A DNA stretch of 64,000 nucleotides from positions 434,001 to 498,000 of the forward strand of contig NZ_JBFMKQ010000003.1 in assembly GCF_040786285.1 (NCBI RefSeq), read 5' to 3'. A model generated the notes under the pieces. The model did no database searches and was not told the DNA's origin. It saw nothing but the letters and a program-made list of their open reading frames with translations. Shown here one piece after another: positions 42,154 to 51,721 of this stretch. The stretch comes from Aquimarina sp040786285. GTDB lineage: Bacteria > Bacteroidota > Bacteroidia > Flavobacteriales > Flavobacteriaceae. Position numbers and translations under genes: made by a program. The number at the start of each line of letters is the position of its first letter. Position 1 is the first letter of the stretch.

Positions 42154-42546
42154 ATGAACAAGTTAATTCTAATCATCATGGTAAATCTATTATTTAATTG
42201 TACCACTAAACCTGATCAAAATCTTTCATCAATGAAAACCAAACCTAATGTTGTCGAAGTTGTCTTATTTGAAGCTCAAAAGGGCTACACTAATGAAGAA
42301 GTAAAAATTGCCTTAGCTTCTCTAAATGATATCATGAAATTGTATTACGGATTCGTAGAGAGAACTACAGCAAGTAATGGAGAAGGTAAATACATTGATA
42401 TTGTGTATTGGACCGATATGAAATCAGCTAAAGATGCAGCTGCTGATGTTTTAAAAAATCAAAAGGCCGCCGCAGTATTTAATGTTATTAAGCCCGAATC
42501 AATACAAATGTATCATTTTGATGCATTTAATCGATTTGAAGAATAG
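42154..42546 (+). CDS. Lipoprotein with dimeric alpha/beta-barrel-like domain, 130 aa
   Basis: The signal 'LILIIMVNLLFNCTTKPDQN' holds a lipobox. The mature part 'NVVEVVLFEAQKGYTNEEVK', 'LNDIMKLYYGFVERTTASNG', 'YIDIVYWTDMKSAKDAAADV' and 'SIQMYHFDAF' has the strand and helix pattern of small antibiotic-monooxygenase-like ferredoxin folds. Function is unknown. It is probably in the same transcript as the WYL regulator. Confidence 0.65.
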   Translation: MNKLILIIMVNLLFNCTTKPDQNLSSMKTKPNVVEVVLFEAQKGYTNEEVKIALASLNDIMKLYYGFVERTTASNGEGKYIDIVYWTDMKSAKDAAADVLKNQKAAAVFNVIKPESIQMYHFDAFNRFEE

Positions 42547-42616
42547 CTAACAAAAAACAAAAGAATAGGTGCTATCATTTTTGTACATTGATAGTACCAT
42601 TGTTTATCATCTTTTT

Positions 42617-43417
42617 ATGATCCCAGAACGTATATTAAATAGAAAAGGAGCTCGAAGCTTGAAAGATCTAGATCAAGAGGTAATTAATTACCTGAATCAA
42701 GGGCTAATTGAGACGGCAAACCTTATGGAATGGTTAGCTGTTGATCAACTAAAACTTTTACAAACCATTTTAGAAGATTTAGGAAAAGCAGATTGGTATG
42801 ACAGCTTTTATGAAGCAGTTTCTGCACAGAAAAAACCTTCAGCAAACTCTAATACTAAGGTTATAGGTATCGAGTTTATGCAATTAACAAATGATGATGG
42901 TGTACTAAATTATCTTGCAAGTCATACTTCTGATGTGCCGAGATGTTGGGCCGCCTATTGGGCAGGGCTTCGAGAAACTGAAATTGAGAATAGACTTAAT
43001 GTTATAAAACCCTATTGTGCCGACACACATTTTGGTGTTCGTGAAGTAGCCATATTTACGACCAAAGAAGCAATTATTATGAACCTGGATAAAGCAATAT
43101 CTATCTTATCCAAATGGACATCAGATGAAGATGAAAATATTCGTCGATATGCCGTAGAAGTTACCAGACCCATTGGTGTTTGGACTAAAAAAATCGATGC
43201 ATTAAAAGAAAACCCCGAAAAAGGAATTACGATACTAGAGCCTCTTAAATCTGATACTTCCAAATATGTACGAGATGCTGTAGGTAACTGGTTAAATGAT
43301 GCAAGTAAAACTCAACCAGATTGGGTGCAAAGGATTTGTAATCAGTGGAAAAAAGAATCTACAACTAAAGAAACTCAATATATCCTCAAAAAAGCACTTC
43401 GATCTATTAATAAATAG
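42617..43417 (+). CDS. AlkD-like DNA alkylation-repair HEAT-repeat protein
   Basis: I start at ATG 42617 (MIPERILNRKGARSLKDLDQ), 266 aa, because upstream codons have no helical repeat character. The body is built of HEAT-like helices ('NRLNVIKPYCADTHFGVREV', 'ISILSKWTSDEDENIRRYAV') and ends with 'SKYVRDAVGNWLNDASKTQP' and 'VQRICNQWKKESTTKETQYI', characteristic of the AlkD family. Members remove bulky or charged alkylated bases from DNA. The exact substrate is unknown. It is a single gene. Confidence 0.8.
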   Translation: MIPERILNRKGARSLKDLDQEVINYLNQGLIETANLMEWLAVDQLKLLQTILEDLGKADWYDSFYEAVSAQKKPSANSNTKVIGIEFMQLTNDDGVLNYLASHTSDVPRCWAAYWAGLRETEIENRLNVIKPYCADTHFGVREVAIFTTKEAIIMNLDKAISILSKWTSDEDENIRRYAVEVTRPIGVWTKKIDALKENPEKGITILEPLKSDTSKYVRDAVGNWLNDASKTQPDWVQRICNQWKKESTTKETQYILKKALRSINK

Positions 43418-43483
43418 ATGCAAAATGTATACTATTTTGTTGTTTCCTCAGTGTTTTTTTGGTCGAATGTACCCGTTAAAAAG

Positions 43484-43499
43484 TTTCGAAAACGTTATT
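43484..43499. promoter_or_regulatory. Candidate LacI-type operator upstream of glgE
   Basis: TTTCGAAAACGTTATT at 43484-43499 contains CGAAAACGTT, whose complement AACGTTTTCG occurs at 49211-49220 before the GH31 gene. AAACGTT is a common core of LacI-family sites. That both glucan units share it is suggestive. It is inference from two copies. Confidence 0.4.
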
Positions 43500-43627
43500 G
43501 TTTATAAATTCTCACAATTCTTTCTAAAATCTTACAATATAGCCTGTTGACTTTCATAAATAAATAATAAATTAGGAAATCCTTTGACAAAAAGGCGAAA
43601 ATAAATGACCTTAATTTGTAATTTTTC

Positions 43628-45568
43628 ATGCTAAATCAAGAACGCGTACTTATTGAAAATGTAACTCCAGAACTTAATAATGGAGTATTTTTTATTAAAA
43701 GAGTTGTCAACGAAAAAGTATTCATAACGGCTGATATTTTTGGTGATGGACATGATATTGTGCAAGCCAGTATACAGTTCAGGCATGAAAATGATAAGGA
43801 TTGGACAGAAATGCGAATGAATCATATTGATAATGATTCATGGCAAGGCGAATTTATAGTTAGTAAACAAGGGTATTATACCTATAAGTTGTTAGGATGG
43901 ATTGATTATGCCCTAAATTGGCAGCACGGTATTATTCGTAAAATTGACGATAACCAGCATGTTATTTCAGAACTATTAGAAGGAGTAGAGTATCTTGATA
44001 AAATCAAGAGTGTTGTTACTTCTAAAGAGAAAACATATATAGAAAGTCTTCTAGAGCTGTTTAAAGAAGAAAAACAGTATGACAAAGCAATCACTGAAGC
44101 CAAAAGTGATAAACTTCATGATTTGTTTTTTAAATATCCGTCTAAAGGGCTTATGGCTACTTATCAGGAGTTAAAAGTTTATGTAGATAGAGAAAAAGCA
44201 AGGTTTAGTACTTGGTATGAATTTTTTCCACGTAGTGCTTCTGAAAATGAAGGAAAACACGGCACTTTTAAAGATTGTGAACGGTTATTACCCAGGATTG
44301 CAGAAATGGGTTTTGATATTTTATATTTTCCTCCCATTCATCCGATAGGTGAAATAAATAGAAAAGGTAAAAACAATACGACTACGGCTCTTCATGATGA
44401 TGTTGGTTCTCCTTGGGGTATTGGTTCCAAAGATGGAGGACATACAAGTGTTCATAAAGAACTGGGAACATTAGAAGAATTTAAAAATCTGGTCGATAAG
44501 GCTAAGAAACTAGGGATAGAGGTAGCTATGGATTATGCGCTACAAGCAGCTCCCGATCATCCTTGGGTGACAGATCATCCAGAGTTTTTTAAGTGGAGAC
44601 CAGACGGAACCGTGCAATATGCAGAAAACCCTCCTAAAAAATATCAGGATATTCAGCCGATATATTTCGATACTACTGCATGGAAAGAAATGTGGGAAGA
44701 GTTACTCGCCGCAGCCATGTTTTGGGTAGAAGAATGTGGTGTACGCGTATTTCGGGTTGATAACCCACACACCAAACCTTTTCATTTTTGGGGTTGGTTG
44801 ATAGGGGAGATAAAAAACAAATATCCCGATGTGTTGTTTTTGTCTGAAGCTTTTACCAAGCCAAAAGTGATGCAGCAATTAGCTAAGCAAGGGTTTACTC
44901 AATCCTATACGTATTTTACCTGGCGCAATAACAAACATGAGCTTATTGAGTATATTAATGAGTTAACAACTACTGACCAGAAGGAGTATTTCCGTCCTAA
45001 TTTTTGGCCAAACACTCCAGACATTAACCCTTATCATTTACAAGGAGCCAATGAGGCTATGCACATTATTCGATATTCGTTATCGTCTTTATTGAGTTCT
45101 AATACAGGTATTTATGGACCTGTATTTGAGCAAATGGTTTCAGATGCTATTCCTGGTAAAGAAGAATATTTGGATAGCGAAAAATACCAGCTACGTACTT
45201 GGGATTGGAATATTAAAAACAAACTTACTACCATAATTACCAGCATTAACCATATTAGGAAAGAGAATACCGCTCTTCAACAAACTAACAATATCAAATT
45301 TTGTCATATTGAGAATGATCAATTACTTGCGTTTTATAAGTATGATGATCATAGGACTAATGAATTACTTATCATTATTAGTCTCGATCCTTATTATTCT
45401 CAACAAGGACAACTACAACTCCCCCTACACGAACTTGGTGTCCATGCCGGGCACAACATTGAAGTACATGATTTAATTACCAAAAGTAGTTACCATTGGA
45501 ATAATGAATGGAATTATGTAGAACTACATCCTGCTTTACCTATGCACATTTTTAAAATTAAAAAGTGA
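43628..45568 (+). CDS. glgE: Alpha-1,4-glucan:maltose-1-phosphate maltosyltransferase
   Basis: This 646-aa GH13 enzyme extends glucan chains using maltose-1-phosphate. The N-terminal DUF3416-type domain reads 'RVLIENVTPELNNGVFFIKR'. The barrel shows 'DILYFPPIHPIGEINRKGKN', 'SPWGIGSKDGGHTSVHKELG', 'YALQAAPDHPWVTDHPEFFK' and the nucleophile Asp in 'GVRVFRVDNPHTKPFHFWGW'. Glu is in 'VLFLSEAFTKPKVMQQLAKQ'. It is first in glgE-mak-glgB, 6 bp before maltokinase. The length is typical. Confidence 0.96.
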   Translation: MLNQERVLIENVTPELNNGVFFIKRVVNEKVFITADIFGDGHDIVQASIQFRHENDKDWTEMRMNHIDNDSWQGEFIVSKQGYYTYKLLGWIDYALNWQHGIIRKIDDNQHVISELLEGVEYLDKIKSVVTSKEKTYIESLLELFKEEKQYDKAITEAKSDKLHDLFFKYPSKGLMATYQELKVYVDREKARFSTWYEFFPRSASENEGKHGTFKDCERLLPRIAEMGFDILYFPPIHPIGEINRKGKNNTTTALHDDVGSPWGIGSKDGGHTSVHKELGTLEEFKNLVDKAKKLGIEVAMDYALQAAPDHPWVTDHPEFFKWRPDGTVQYAENPPKKYQDIQPIYFDTTAWKEMWEELLAAAMFWVEECGVRVFRVDNPHTKPFHFWGWLIGEIKNKYPDVLFLSEAFTKPKVMQQLAKQGFTQSYTYFTWRNNKHELIEYINELTTTDQKEYFRPNFWPNTPDINPYHLQGANEAMHIIRYSLSSLLSSNTGIYGPVFEQMVSDAIPGKEEYLDSEKYQLRTWDWNIKNKLTTIITSINHIRKENTALQQTNNIKFCHIENDQLLAFYKYDDHRTNELLIIISLDPYYSQQGQLQLPLHELGVHAGHNIEVHDLITKSSYHWNNEWNYVELHPALPMHIFKIKK

Positions 45569-45574
45569 TGTAGT

Positions 45575-47206
45575 ATGACAACAGAAACCAAACACAAAAA
45601 GGATCTAAATGATGAGTATATCTATAAATCCGAATGGTCAGAATTGTTCAAAAACCCTCAGTTTATAGAAGAGTTATGTGAAGATATTTTAGAACCATAT
45701 ATTATCACCAAACGATGGTATGGAGGTAAGGCGAGTGCTTTAAAATATATCGAACTGTTGGATTATTTTAAGATCAAAGACGATACCGACCTGTTTTATG
45801 GTTTGGTATTAGAAGTAAACTTTAGAGAGGCCTTTGTTCAAAATTATTTTATTCCGATAGCATTGGTAACGGATCAAGAGTTTTCTCAAGAGGATATCAT
45901 TACCAAAATACGGCTCAATGAAAAAGAAGGCGTTTTAGTCGATGCTACGCATCTCGAATCGTTTAGGAAACAGATATTTGAAAAAATATTAGAAGGAGCT
46001 AAAACAAAGTATAAAGGACTAGAGTTTAGACGAGGTCGAGGGTGCAAAGACAAAGAATATATTTCATCTCGATTTCTGGGAGCAGAGCAGAGTAATACTT
46101 CAATTATTTTTAATGATAAGTATATTTTAAAAATCTTCAGAAGGATTTTTACAGATCAAAATCCAGATTATGAAATTAATAAATACCTCACAGATAAAGG
46201 TGTTTTTAAGAATACTCCTAAATATAGTGGTAGTATAACATTGCGATTTTCAGATAAAAATGTGATTACTCTGGCTCTAATGCAACAATTGGTTCCTAAT
46301 GAAGGAGATGCTTGGGAATATTTTTTGAGACAGCTTAAAAGCATCTTTAAAAAGCTCAGCGAAATACATCCCGATGTAAGTCAGCTTGAACCCATTGGTA
46401 TGTTCGATAAGATCGATCCGAGTATCATTCCTGACGAGATAATGAAATATTGTCCGATGCGTTTTTTTGAGGATATTGATCAATTAGCTTTTCGCACTGC
46501 GCAGATGCATGTTGCTTTGGGGTTAGAACGTATTAACACACAATTTACTCCTCAAATTTATAGTAATGACTATTCTGTATGGTTAAAAAACAGACTTATT
46601 TATCAGTTCGAAAATAGAGTTAATCTAGTCGAAAACAGCCTGCATAAGCTTGATGGATATCGATTAGAATTGGCGCATGAGTTTTTGGAACGTAAGAAAG
46701 AGATTCGTAAGCGACTTTTGGATTTTGACGAGTCTAAGTTGAAAGGAGAACGTATAAGAATTCATGGGGATTATCACCTGGGACAAGTTCTTGTAAATGA
46801 TCGTGATTTTTATATTATTGATTTTGAAGGAGAACCAGAAAGTACCATTAGAGATAGGAAAGTAAAGCAACCACCACTAAAGGATGTTGCCGGAATTTTC
46901 AGGTCTTTCAATTATGCTGTATACTCTACTATTTTTAATAGTACCGAGGATTTTCACTATAGCAAAGAAGATCTATTTCGTTTTGCAGAAGTATTATACA
47001 GCTATATGGTAGCCGTTTTCCTTAGACGTTATGTTAAATATGTTCAAGCGCATAACCTTAGCATTGGATATAAAAAGGAGATAAAATTTGTGCTAAACTA
47101 TTGTTTATTAGAAAAAGCGGTATATGAACTGGGATATGAATTAAATAGCAGACCGCGATGGGCTGTTATTCCGCTAAAGGGGATTTCAAAAATTATAAAT
47201 AGTTAA
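45575..47206 (+). CDS. Maltokinase (maltose-1-phosphate-forming)
   Basis: This 543-aa protein phosphorylates maltose to maltose-1-phosphate, the substrate of the adjacent glgE. The N-terminal cap includes 'PYIITKRWYGGKASALKYIE'. The kinase-like core has 'QSNTSIIFNDKYILKIFRRI' (ATP Lys), the catalytic loop 'IRIHGDYHLGQVLVNDRDFY' and 'IIDFEGEPESTIRDRKVKQP' (Mg Asp). The C-terminal 'LKDVAGIFRSFNYAVYS' is typical of Pep2/Mak. It lies 6 bp after glgE and 9 bp before glgB, so it is an operon gene. The trehalose synthase often fused to Mak is absent. Confidence 0.93.
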   Translation: MTTETKHKKDLNDEYIYKSEWSELFKNPQFIEELCEDILEPYIITKRWYGGKASALKYIELLDYFKIKDDTDLFYGLVLEVNFREAFVQNYFIPIALVTDQEFSQEDIITKIRLNEKEGVLVDATHLESFRKQIFEKILEGAKTKYKGLEFRRGRGCKDKEYISSRFLGAEQSNTSIIFNDKYILKIFRRIFTDQNPDYEINKYLTDKGVFKNTPKYSGSITLRFSDKNVITLALMQQLVPNEGDAWEYFLRQLKSIFKKLSEIHPDVSQLEPIGMFDKIDPSIIPDEIMKYCPMRFFEDIDQLAFRTAQMHVALGLERINTQFTPQIYSNDYSVWLKNRLIYQFENRVNLVENSLHKLDGYRLELAHEFLERKKEIRKRLLDFDESKLKGERIRIHGDYHLGQVLVNDRDFYIIDFEGEPESTIRDRKVKQPPLKDVAGIFRSFNYAVYSTIFNSTEDFHYSKEDLFRFAEVLYSYMVAVFLRRYVKYVQAHNLSIGYKKEIKFVLNYCLLEKAVYELGYELNSRPRWAVIPLKGISKIINS

Positions 47207-47215
47207 AGTTAGAAT

Positions 47216-49126
47216 ATGAGTGAAGTAATTGTATATAGTCGATTTACAGAATTTGATATTAATCTTTTTAAAAGCGGTAGGCATTATCGTTTGTATGAAA
47301 AATTTGGCTCTCATATTACAACGGTTAATGGAGTAGAGGGTACTTATTTTGCAGTTTGGGCGCCATCGGCCAAATCAGTTTGTGTTATTGCAGACTTTAA
47401 CTATTGGGTAGAAGGAGAGCACCAATTAAATGTTCGTTGGGATGAATCGGGTATCTGGGAAGGTTTTATACCGGGTGCAGGAAAGGGAAGTGTTTATAAA
47501 TATAAAATCCACTCGAATCATAATGATATAAAAACCGAAAAGGCAGATCCCTATGCCAGACGATCTGAACATCCGCCAAAAACGGCATCGGTTGTTTGGG
47601 AAGATGCTTATGAATGGAATGATGCTTCATGGATGAAAAAACGAAAAAAGCACAATGCTATTGATGCCCCGTTTTCTGTTTACGAAGTACATTTGGGTTC
47701 TTGGAAAAAAAGAATAGAAGAAGACCGTTCTTTGTCGTATACAGAACTTGCAGACGAATTAGTTGATTATGTACAAGAAATGCAATTTACTCATGTAGAA
47801 CTTATGCCCATAATGGAGTATCCATATGATCCTTCTTGGGGATATCAACTTACCGGGTATTTTGCTCCTACTTCCAGGTTTGGTTATCCAGAAGAATTCA
47901 AGGTATTGGTAGATAAACTCCACCAAAGTCATATTGGGATAATCCTTGATTGGGTACCTTCACATTTTCCTGAAGATGCACATGGTTTAGGTTTTTTTGA
48001 CGGAACATGCCTATACGAACACCCAGATAAAAGAAAAGGATACCACCCAGACTGGAAAAGCCTTATTTTTAATTACGGAAGAAATGAAGTAAAAAGCTTT
48101 CTTATTAGCAATGCTATATTTTGGTTGGATCAATATCATGCAGATGGATTACGAGTAGATGCTGTAGCATCTATGCTTTTTCTTGATTATTCTCGAGAAG
48201 AAGGAGAGTGGGAACCCAATATGTTTGGTGGCAGAGAAAATCTTGATGCTATAACATTTATGAAAGAATTAAATGAAGAAGTGTATGCAAGCTTTCCTGA
48301 TGTGCAAACCATTGCCGAAGAATCAACCTCGTTTCCTATGGTTTCAAAACCTACCTATCTTGGGGGACTTGGTTTTGGTATGAAATGGATGATGGGATGG
48401 ATGCACGATACATTGCAGTACTTTGCCAAAGAACCTATTTATCGTAAACACCATCAGAATGATCTTACCTTCAGTATGACCTATGCATTTACCGAAAACT
48501 TTATGCTACCACTATCGCATGACGAAGTTGTATACGGCAAGAAAAGTATTCTAGGAAGAATGCCGGGTGATGAATGGCAGCAATTTGCTAACCTTAGATT
48601 ACTATATGCATATATGTTTACACATCCAGGAACAAATTTATTGTTTATGGGGGCAGAATTTGGACAGCGCGAAGAATGGAATTTTCAACAAAGTCTGGAT
48701 TGGCATTTGCTGCAGTATGACTATCACAAAGGTATAAAAGCGGTGATAACCGATCTTAATAAAATGTATAAAACATATCCCGCACTATATGAGCAACAGT
48801 TTAGTGCTTCGGGATTTGAATGGATAAACTATGATGACTCAGAAAATTCTGTGATAACCTATATCAGAAAAGGGTATAAAGAAGATGATGTGTTAATCAT
48901 TGTTTGCAATTTTACTCCCATACCCAGAACAGGGTATCGCATTGGTTTACCCAAAGAAGGAAAGCTACTAGAAATATTTAATAGTGATGCTATACAATAT
49001 GGAGGTAGCGGAGTTGATAATACTATAGAAATTCAAATAGATAATATAGATTGGAACCATCGTCCTAATTCGGCAGAAATTACTATTCCACCATTAGGAG
49101 TTGTAGTGTTCAAGATTAAAAAATAA
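47216..49126 (+). CDS. glgB: 1,4-alpha-glucan branching enzyme
   Basis: This 636-aa GH13 enzyme creates alpha-1,6 branches. A CBM48 domain ('GVEGTYFAVWAPSAKSVCVI', 'ADFNYW') comes first. The barrel has 'YTELADELVDYVQEMQFTHV', 'GYQLTGYFAPTSRFGYPEEF', the nucleophile in 'ADGLRVDAVASMLFLDYSRE', the acid/base Glu in 'VQTIAEESTSFPMVSKPTYL' and 'LPLSHDEVVYGKKSILGRMP'. It is last in the glgE-mak-glgB set, so the locus builds branched glucan from maltose-1-phosphate. It is complete. Confidence 0.97.
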   Translation: MSEVIVYSRFTEFDINLFKSGRHYRLYEKFGSHITTVNGVEGTYFAVWAPSAKSVCVIADFNYWVEGEHQLNVRWDESGIWEGFIPGAGKGSVYKYKIHSNHNDIKTEKADPYARRSEHPPKTASVVWEDAYEWNDASWMKKRKKHNAIDAPFSVYEVHLGSWKKRIEEDRSLSYTELADELVDYVQEMQFTHVELMPIMEYPYDPSWGYQLTGYFAPTSRFGYPEEFKVLVDKLHQSHIGIILDWVPSHFPEDAHGLGFFDGTCLYEHPDKRKGYHPDWKSLIFNYGRNEVKSFLISNAIFWLDQYHADGLRVDAVASMLFLDYSREEGEWEPNMFGGRENLDAITFMKELNEEVYASFPDVQTIAEESTSFPMVSKPTYLGGLGFGMKWMMGWMHDTLQYFAKEPIYRKHHQNDLTFSMTYAFTENFMLPLSHDEVVYGKKSILGRMPGDEWQQFANLRLLYAYMFTHPGTNLLFMGAEFGQREEWNFQQSLDWHLLQYDYHKGIKAVITDLNKMYKTYPALYEQQFSASGFEWINYDDSENSVITYIRKGYKEDDVLIIVCNFTPIPRTGYRIGLPKEGKLLEIFNSDAIQYGGSGVDNTIEIQIDNIDWNHRPNSAEITIPPLGVVVFKIKK

Positions 49127-49210
49127 CCCTTCGATACGAAGAGGTACTCTTAGGAATTATTGAAATTAAAGTGTTGATAATTAAACATTTGTTAATTCCC
49201 TATCAATTCA

Positions 49211-49220
49211 AACGTTTTCG
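49211..49220. promoter_or_regulatory. Candidate LacI-type operator upstream of GH31 gene
   Basis: AACGTTTTCG, the complement of the sequence before glgE at 43487-43496, sits 98 bp upstream of the GH31 ATG. I see nothing else in this 191-bp spacer. Confidence 0.4.
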
Positions 49221-49317
49221 TTAATTTTTCTTAATAAATAGTCATAAAAATGATTTTTAAATTGATTAAGTTGTTGTTCTTTTACATTGCCCAAGTCTAA
49301 AAGTAAAAGATGAATAT

Positions 49318-51720
49318 ATGATCACCAATACAGAATTAGAACAGAAAGGAAATATGTTTCCAGGAGGGATTATTTCCTTTTCGCAGCATGTAGATAAGAT
49401 AAATTTTACCACAGAAAATGGTGTCATCCTGCAAGTTACCGTTTTAAGAGGTAGCGTACTTCGTTTTCGATATGCAACCGATAATAATTTTGAGAATGAC
49501 TTTTCTTATGCTATTAGTGAAGATGGAGCGAGAGGTTATAGTAAATTAGAGGTTGAAGAGCATACATCGCATTATACAATACTTACTTCTCGAGTTGAAG
49601 TGACCATAAATAAAACAGACCTTAAAACGTCTATTTTTGATTTACACGGTAATGTTATATGTAAAGATGATTGGGGTTTTCATTGGGAGCAGAGTTATGA
49701 ATATGGTGGTAACATAGTAAAAATGAGTAAATCGGCTCCGCAAGGAGAATGCTACTATGGTCTTGGTGATAAACCAATGCACCTTAATCTAAAAGGGAAA
49801 CGCATAGAAAATTGGGCAACAGATCAATATGCATTTGGCAAGGATCAGGATCCTTTGTATAAAAGTGTACCTTTTTATTTAGGAATGTATGAAGAGAGAG
49901 CCTATGGAATCTTTTTTGATAATACATTTAGGACGTTTTTTGATTTTTGTCATGAAAGACGTAACGTAACCAGTTTTTGGGCACAAGGAGGAGAAATGAA
50001 TTATTATTTCTTCTATGGTCCAGATATGCAAGATGTTGTTACGCGTTATACAGATTTAACAGGAAAGCCCGAATTACCTCCGCTATGGGCATTGGGATAT
50101 CATCAATGTAAATGGAGTTATTATCCAGAGAATAAAGTGAAGGAAGTTACTAGTAAATTTAGAGAACTTCGAATTCCTTGTGATGCCATTTATCTGGATA
50201 TTGATTATATGGAAGGTTTTAGATGTTTTACGTGGAATAAAGAATACTTTCCAGATCCTAAGCGAATGGTAGCCGAATTGGCCGAAGATGGTTTTAAAAC
50301 TGTAGTGATTATAGATCCAGGAATTAAGATTGATGATCAATATTGGGTATATAAAGAGGCTATGGATAAAGATTACTTCTGTAAACGAGCCGATGGACCC
50401 TATATGCGAGGTAAGGTATGGCCGGGAGAATGCTTTTTCCCAGATTTTACGAATCCCGAAGTACGAGAGTGGTGGTCAGGATTATTCAAAGAAATTATTG
50501 ATGAAATTGGAGTAAAGGGTGTATGGAATGATATGAATGAACCGGCTGTTATGGAAGTACCTGGTAAAACATTTCCTGATGATGTACGCCATAATTATGA
50601 CGGCAACCCTTGTAGCCATAGAAAAGCCCATAATATCTATGGTACGCAAATGGCCAGAGCCACATACGAAGGGGTAAAACAATTTGCATATCCAAAGCGT
50701 CCCTTTATTATTACAAGATCAGCATATTCTGGAGCACAGCGATATACTTCTTCTTGGACAGGTGATAATGTAGCCACGTGGGAGCATTTGTGGATCGCCA
50801 ACATTCAGGCACAACGAATGAGCATGAGCGGTATGTCGTTTACCGGTAGTGATATTGGAGGTTTTGCAGAGCACCCAACAGGAGAATTATATGCCCGATG
50901 GATACAATTAGGAGTATTTCACCCTTTTTGTCGTACGCACTCTTCTGGGGATCACGGTAACCAGGAACCATGGACCTTTGGAGAAGAAGTTGTTGATGTA
51001 ACACGAAAATTTGTCGAATTACGATATCAATTATTACCCTATTTATATACCATGTTTTGGGAGTACGCCGAACAAGGGATCCCTATGCTAAAACCACTTG
51101 TATTATTTGACCAAACCGATCCGCAAACACATTATAGAACCGATGAGTTCGTGTTTGGAAACCAAATTCTCGTTTGCCCGGTACAAGAGCCAAATGCTAA
51201 AGGAAGAAGAATGTATATCCCTAGAGGAAACTGGTATAATTACTGGACGCGCGAATATGTAAAAGGAGGAATGGAGCAATGGGTTGATGCAGATTTGGAT
51301 ATTATTCCCTTGTTCATAAAAGAAGGAGCTATTATTCCTAAATACCCTATACAGCAATATGTGGGCGAGAAAAAAATTGAAGAATTACATGTAGAAGCCT
51401 ACTATAAACTTGGCAACAAGGAAGTGTCTAAAGTATATGAAGATGCGCAAGATGGCTATGACTATGCTAAAGGCAGATTTAGTTTACGAAGTTTTTCTTT
51501 TACGGGGAAAGAACATGAACTAATCATTCAACAGCATAAAAATGGAAGCTATATCACAGCATATGAAACCATGAGAATAGAGTTAATAGGACTGCCTTTT
51601 AAAATAAAAGAAATAGAAATAGATAACGTAGTCGTTTCGTTTGAAGATGTAAATTTTGATCAAAAAAATAATTCGTTAGTAGTGCCAAAAGATTTTACCG
51701 AATTACATATTTTGGCTTAA
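49318..51720 (+). CDS. Glycoside hydrolase family 31 alpha-glucosidase
   Basis: This 800-aa enzyme releases glucose from alpha-linked glucans or oligosaccharides. The N-terminal beta-sandwich precedes a catalytic barrel with 'PLWALGYHQCKWSYYPENKV', 'IPCDAIYLDIDYMEGFRCFT', the nucleophile in 'GVKGVWNDMNEPAVMEVPGK' and the acid/base Asp in 'YTSSWTGDNVATWEHLWIAN'. 'HPFCRTHSSGDHGNQEPWTF' is also typical. No signal peptide is seen, so it is cytosolic, fitting glucan turnover next to the glgE operon. It stops one base before the end of the STAND gene on the other strand. Confidence 0.95.
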   Translation: MITNTELEQKGNMFPGGIISFSQHVDKINFTTENGVILQVTVLRGSVLRFRYATDNNFENDFSYAISEDGARGYSKLEVEEHTSHYTILTSRVEVTINKTDLKTSIFDLHGNVICKDDWGFHWEQSYEYGGNIVKMSKSAPQGECYYGLGDKPMHLNLKGKRIENWATDQYAFGKDQDPLYKSVPFYLGMYEERAYGIFFDNTFRTFFDFCHERRNVTSFWAQGGEMNYYFFYGPDMQDVVTRYTDLTGKPELPPLWALGYHQCKWSYYPENKVKEVTSKFRELRIPCDAIYLDIDYMEGFRCFTWNKEYFPDPKRMVAELAEDGFKTVVIIDPGIKIDDQYWVYKEAMDKDYFCKRADGPYMRGKVWPGECFFPDFTNPEVREWWSGLFKEIIDEIGVKGVWNDMNEPAVMEVPGKTFPDDVRHNYDGNPCSHRKAHNIYGTQMARATYEGVKQFAYPKRPFIITRSAYSGAQRYTSSWTGDNVATWEHLWIANIQAQRMSMSGMSFTGSDIGGFAEHPTGELYARWIQLGVFHPFCRTHSSGDHGNQEPWTFGEEVVDVTRKFVELRYQLLPYLYTMFWEYAEQGIPMLKPLVLFDQTDPQTHYRTDEFVFGNQILVCPVQEPNAKGRRMYIPRGNWYNYWTREYVKGGMEQWVDADLDIIPLFIKEGAIIPKYPIQQYVGEKKIEELHVEAYYKLGNKEVSKVYEDAQDGYDYAKGRFSLRSFSFTGKEHELIIQQHKNGSYITAYETMRIELIGLPFKIKEIEIDNVVVSFEDVNFDQKNNSLVVPKDFTELHILA

Positions 51721-51721
51721 G

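Noticed and set aside
49318..51720. GH31 protein as the missing trehalose synthase
   Set aside because: TreS is a GH13 enzyme; this one has the WNDMNEP nucleophile motif of GH31 alpha-glucosidases.
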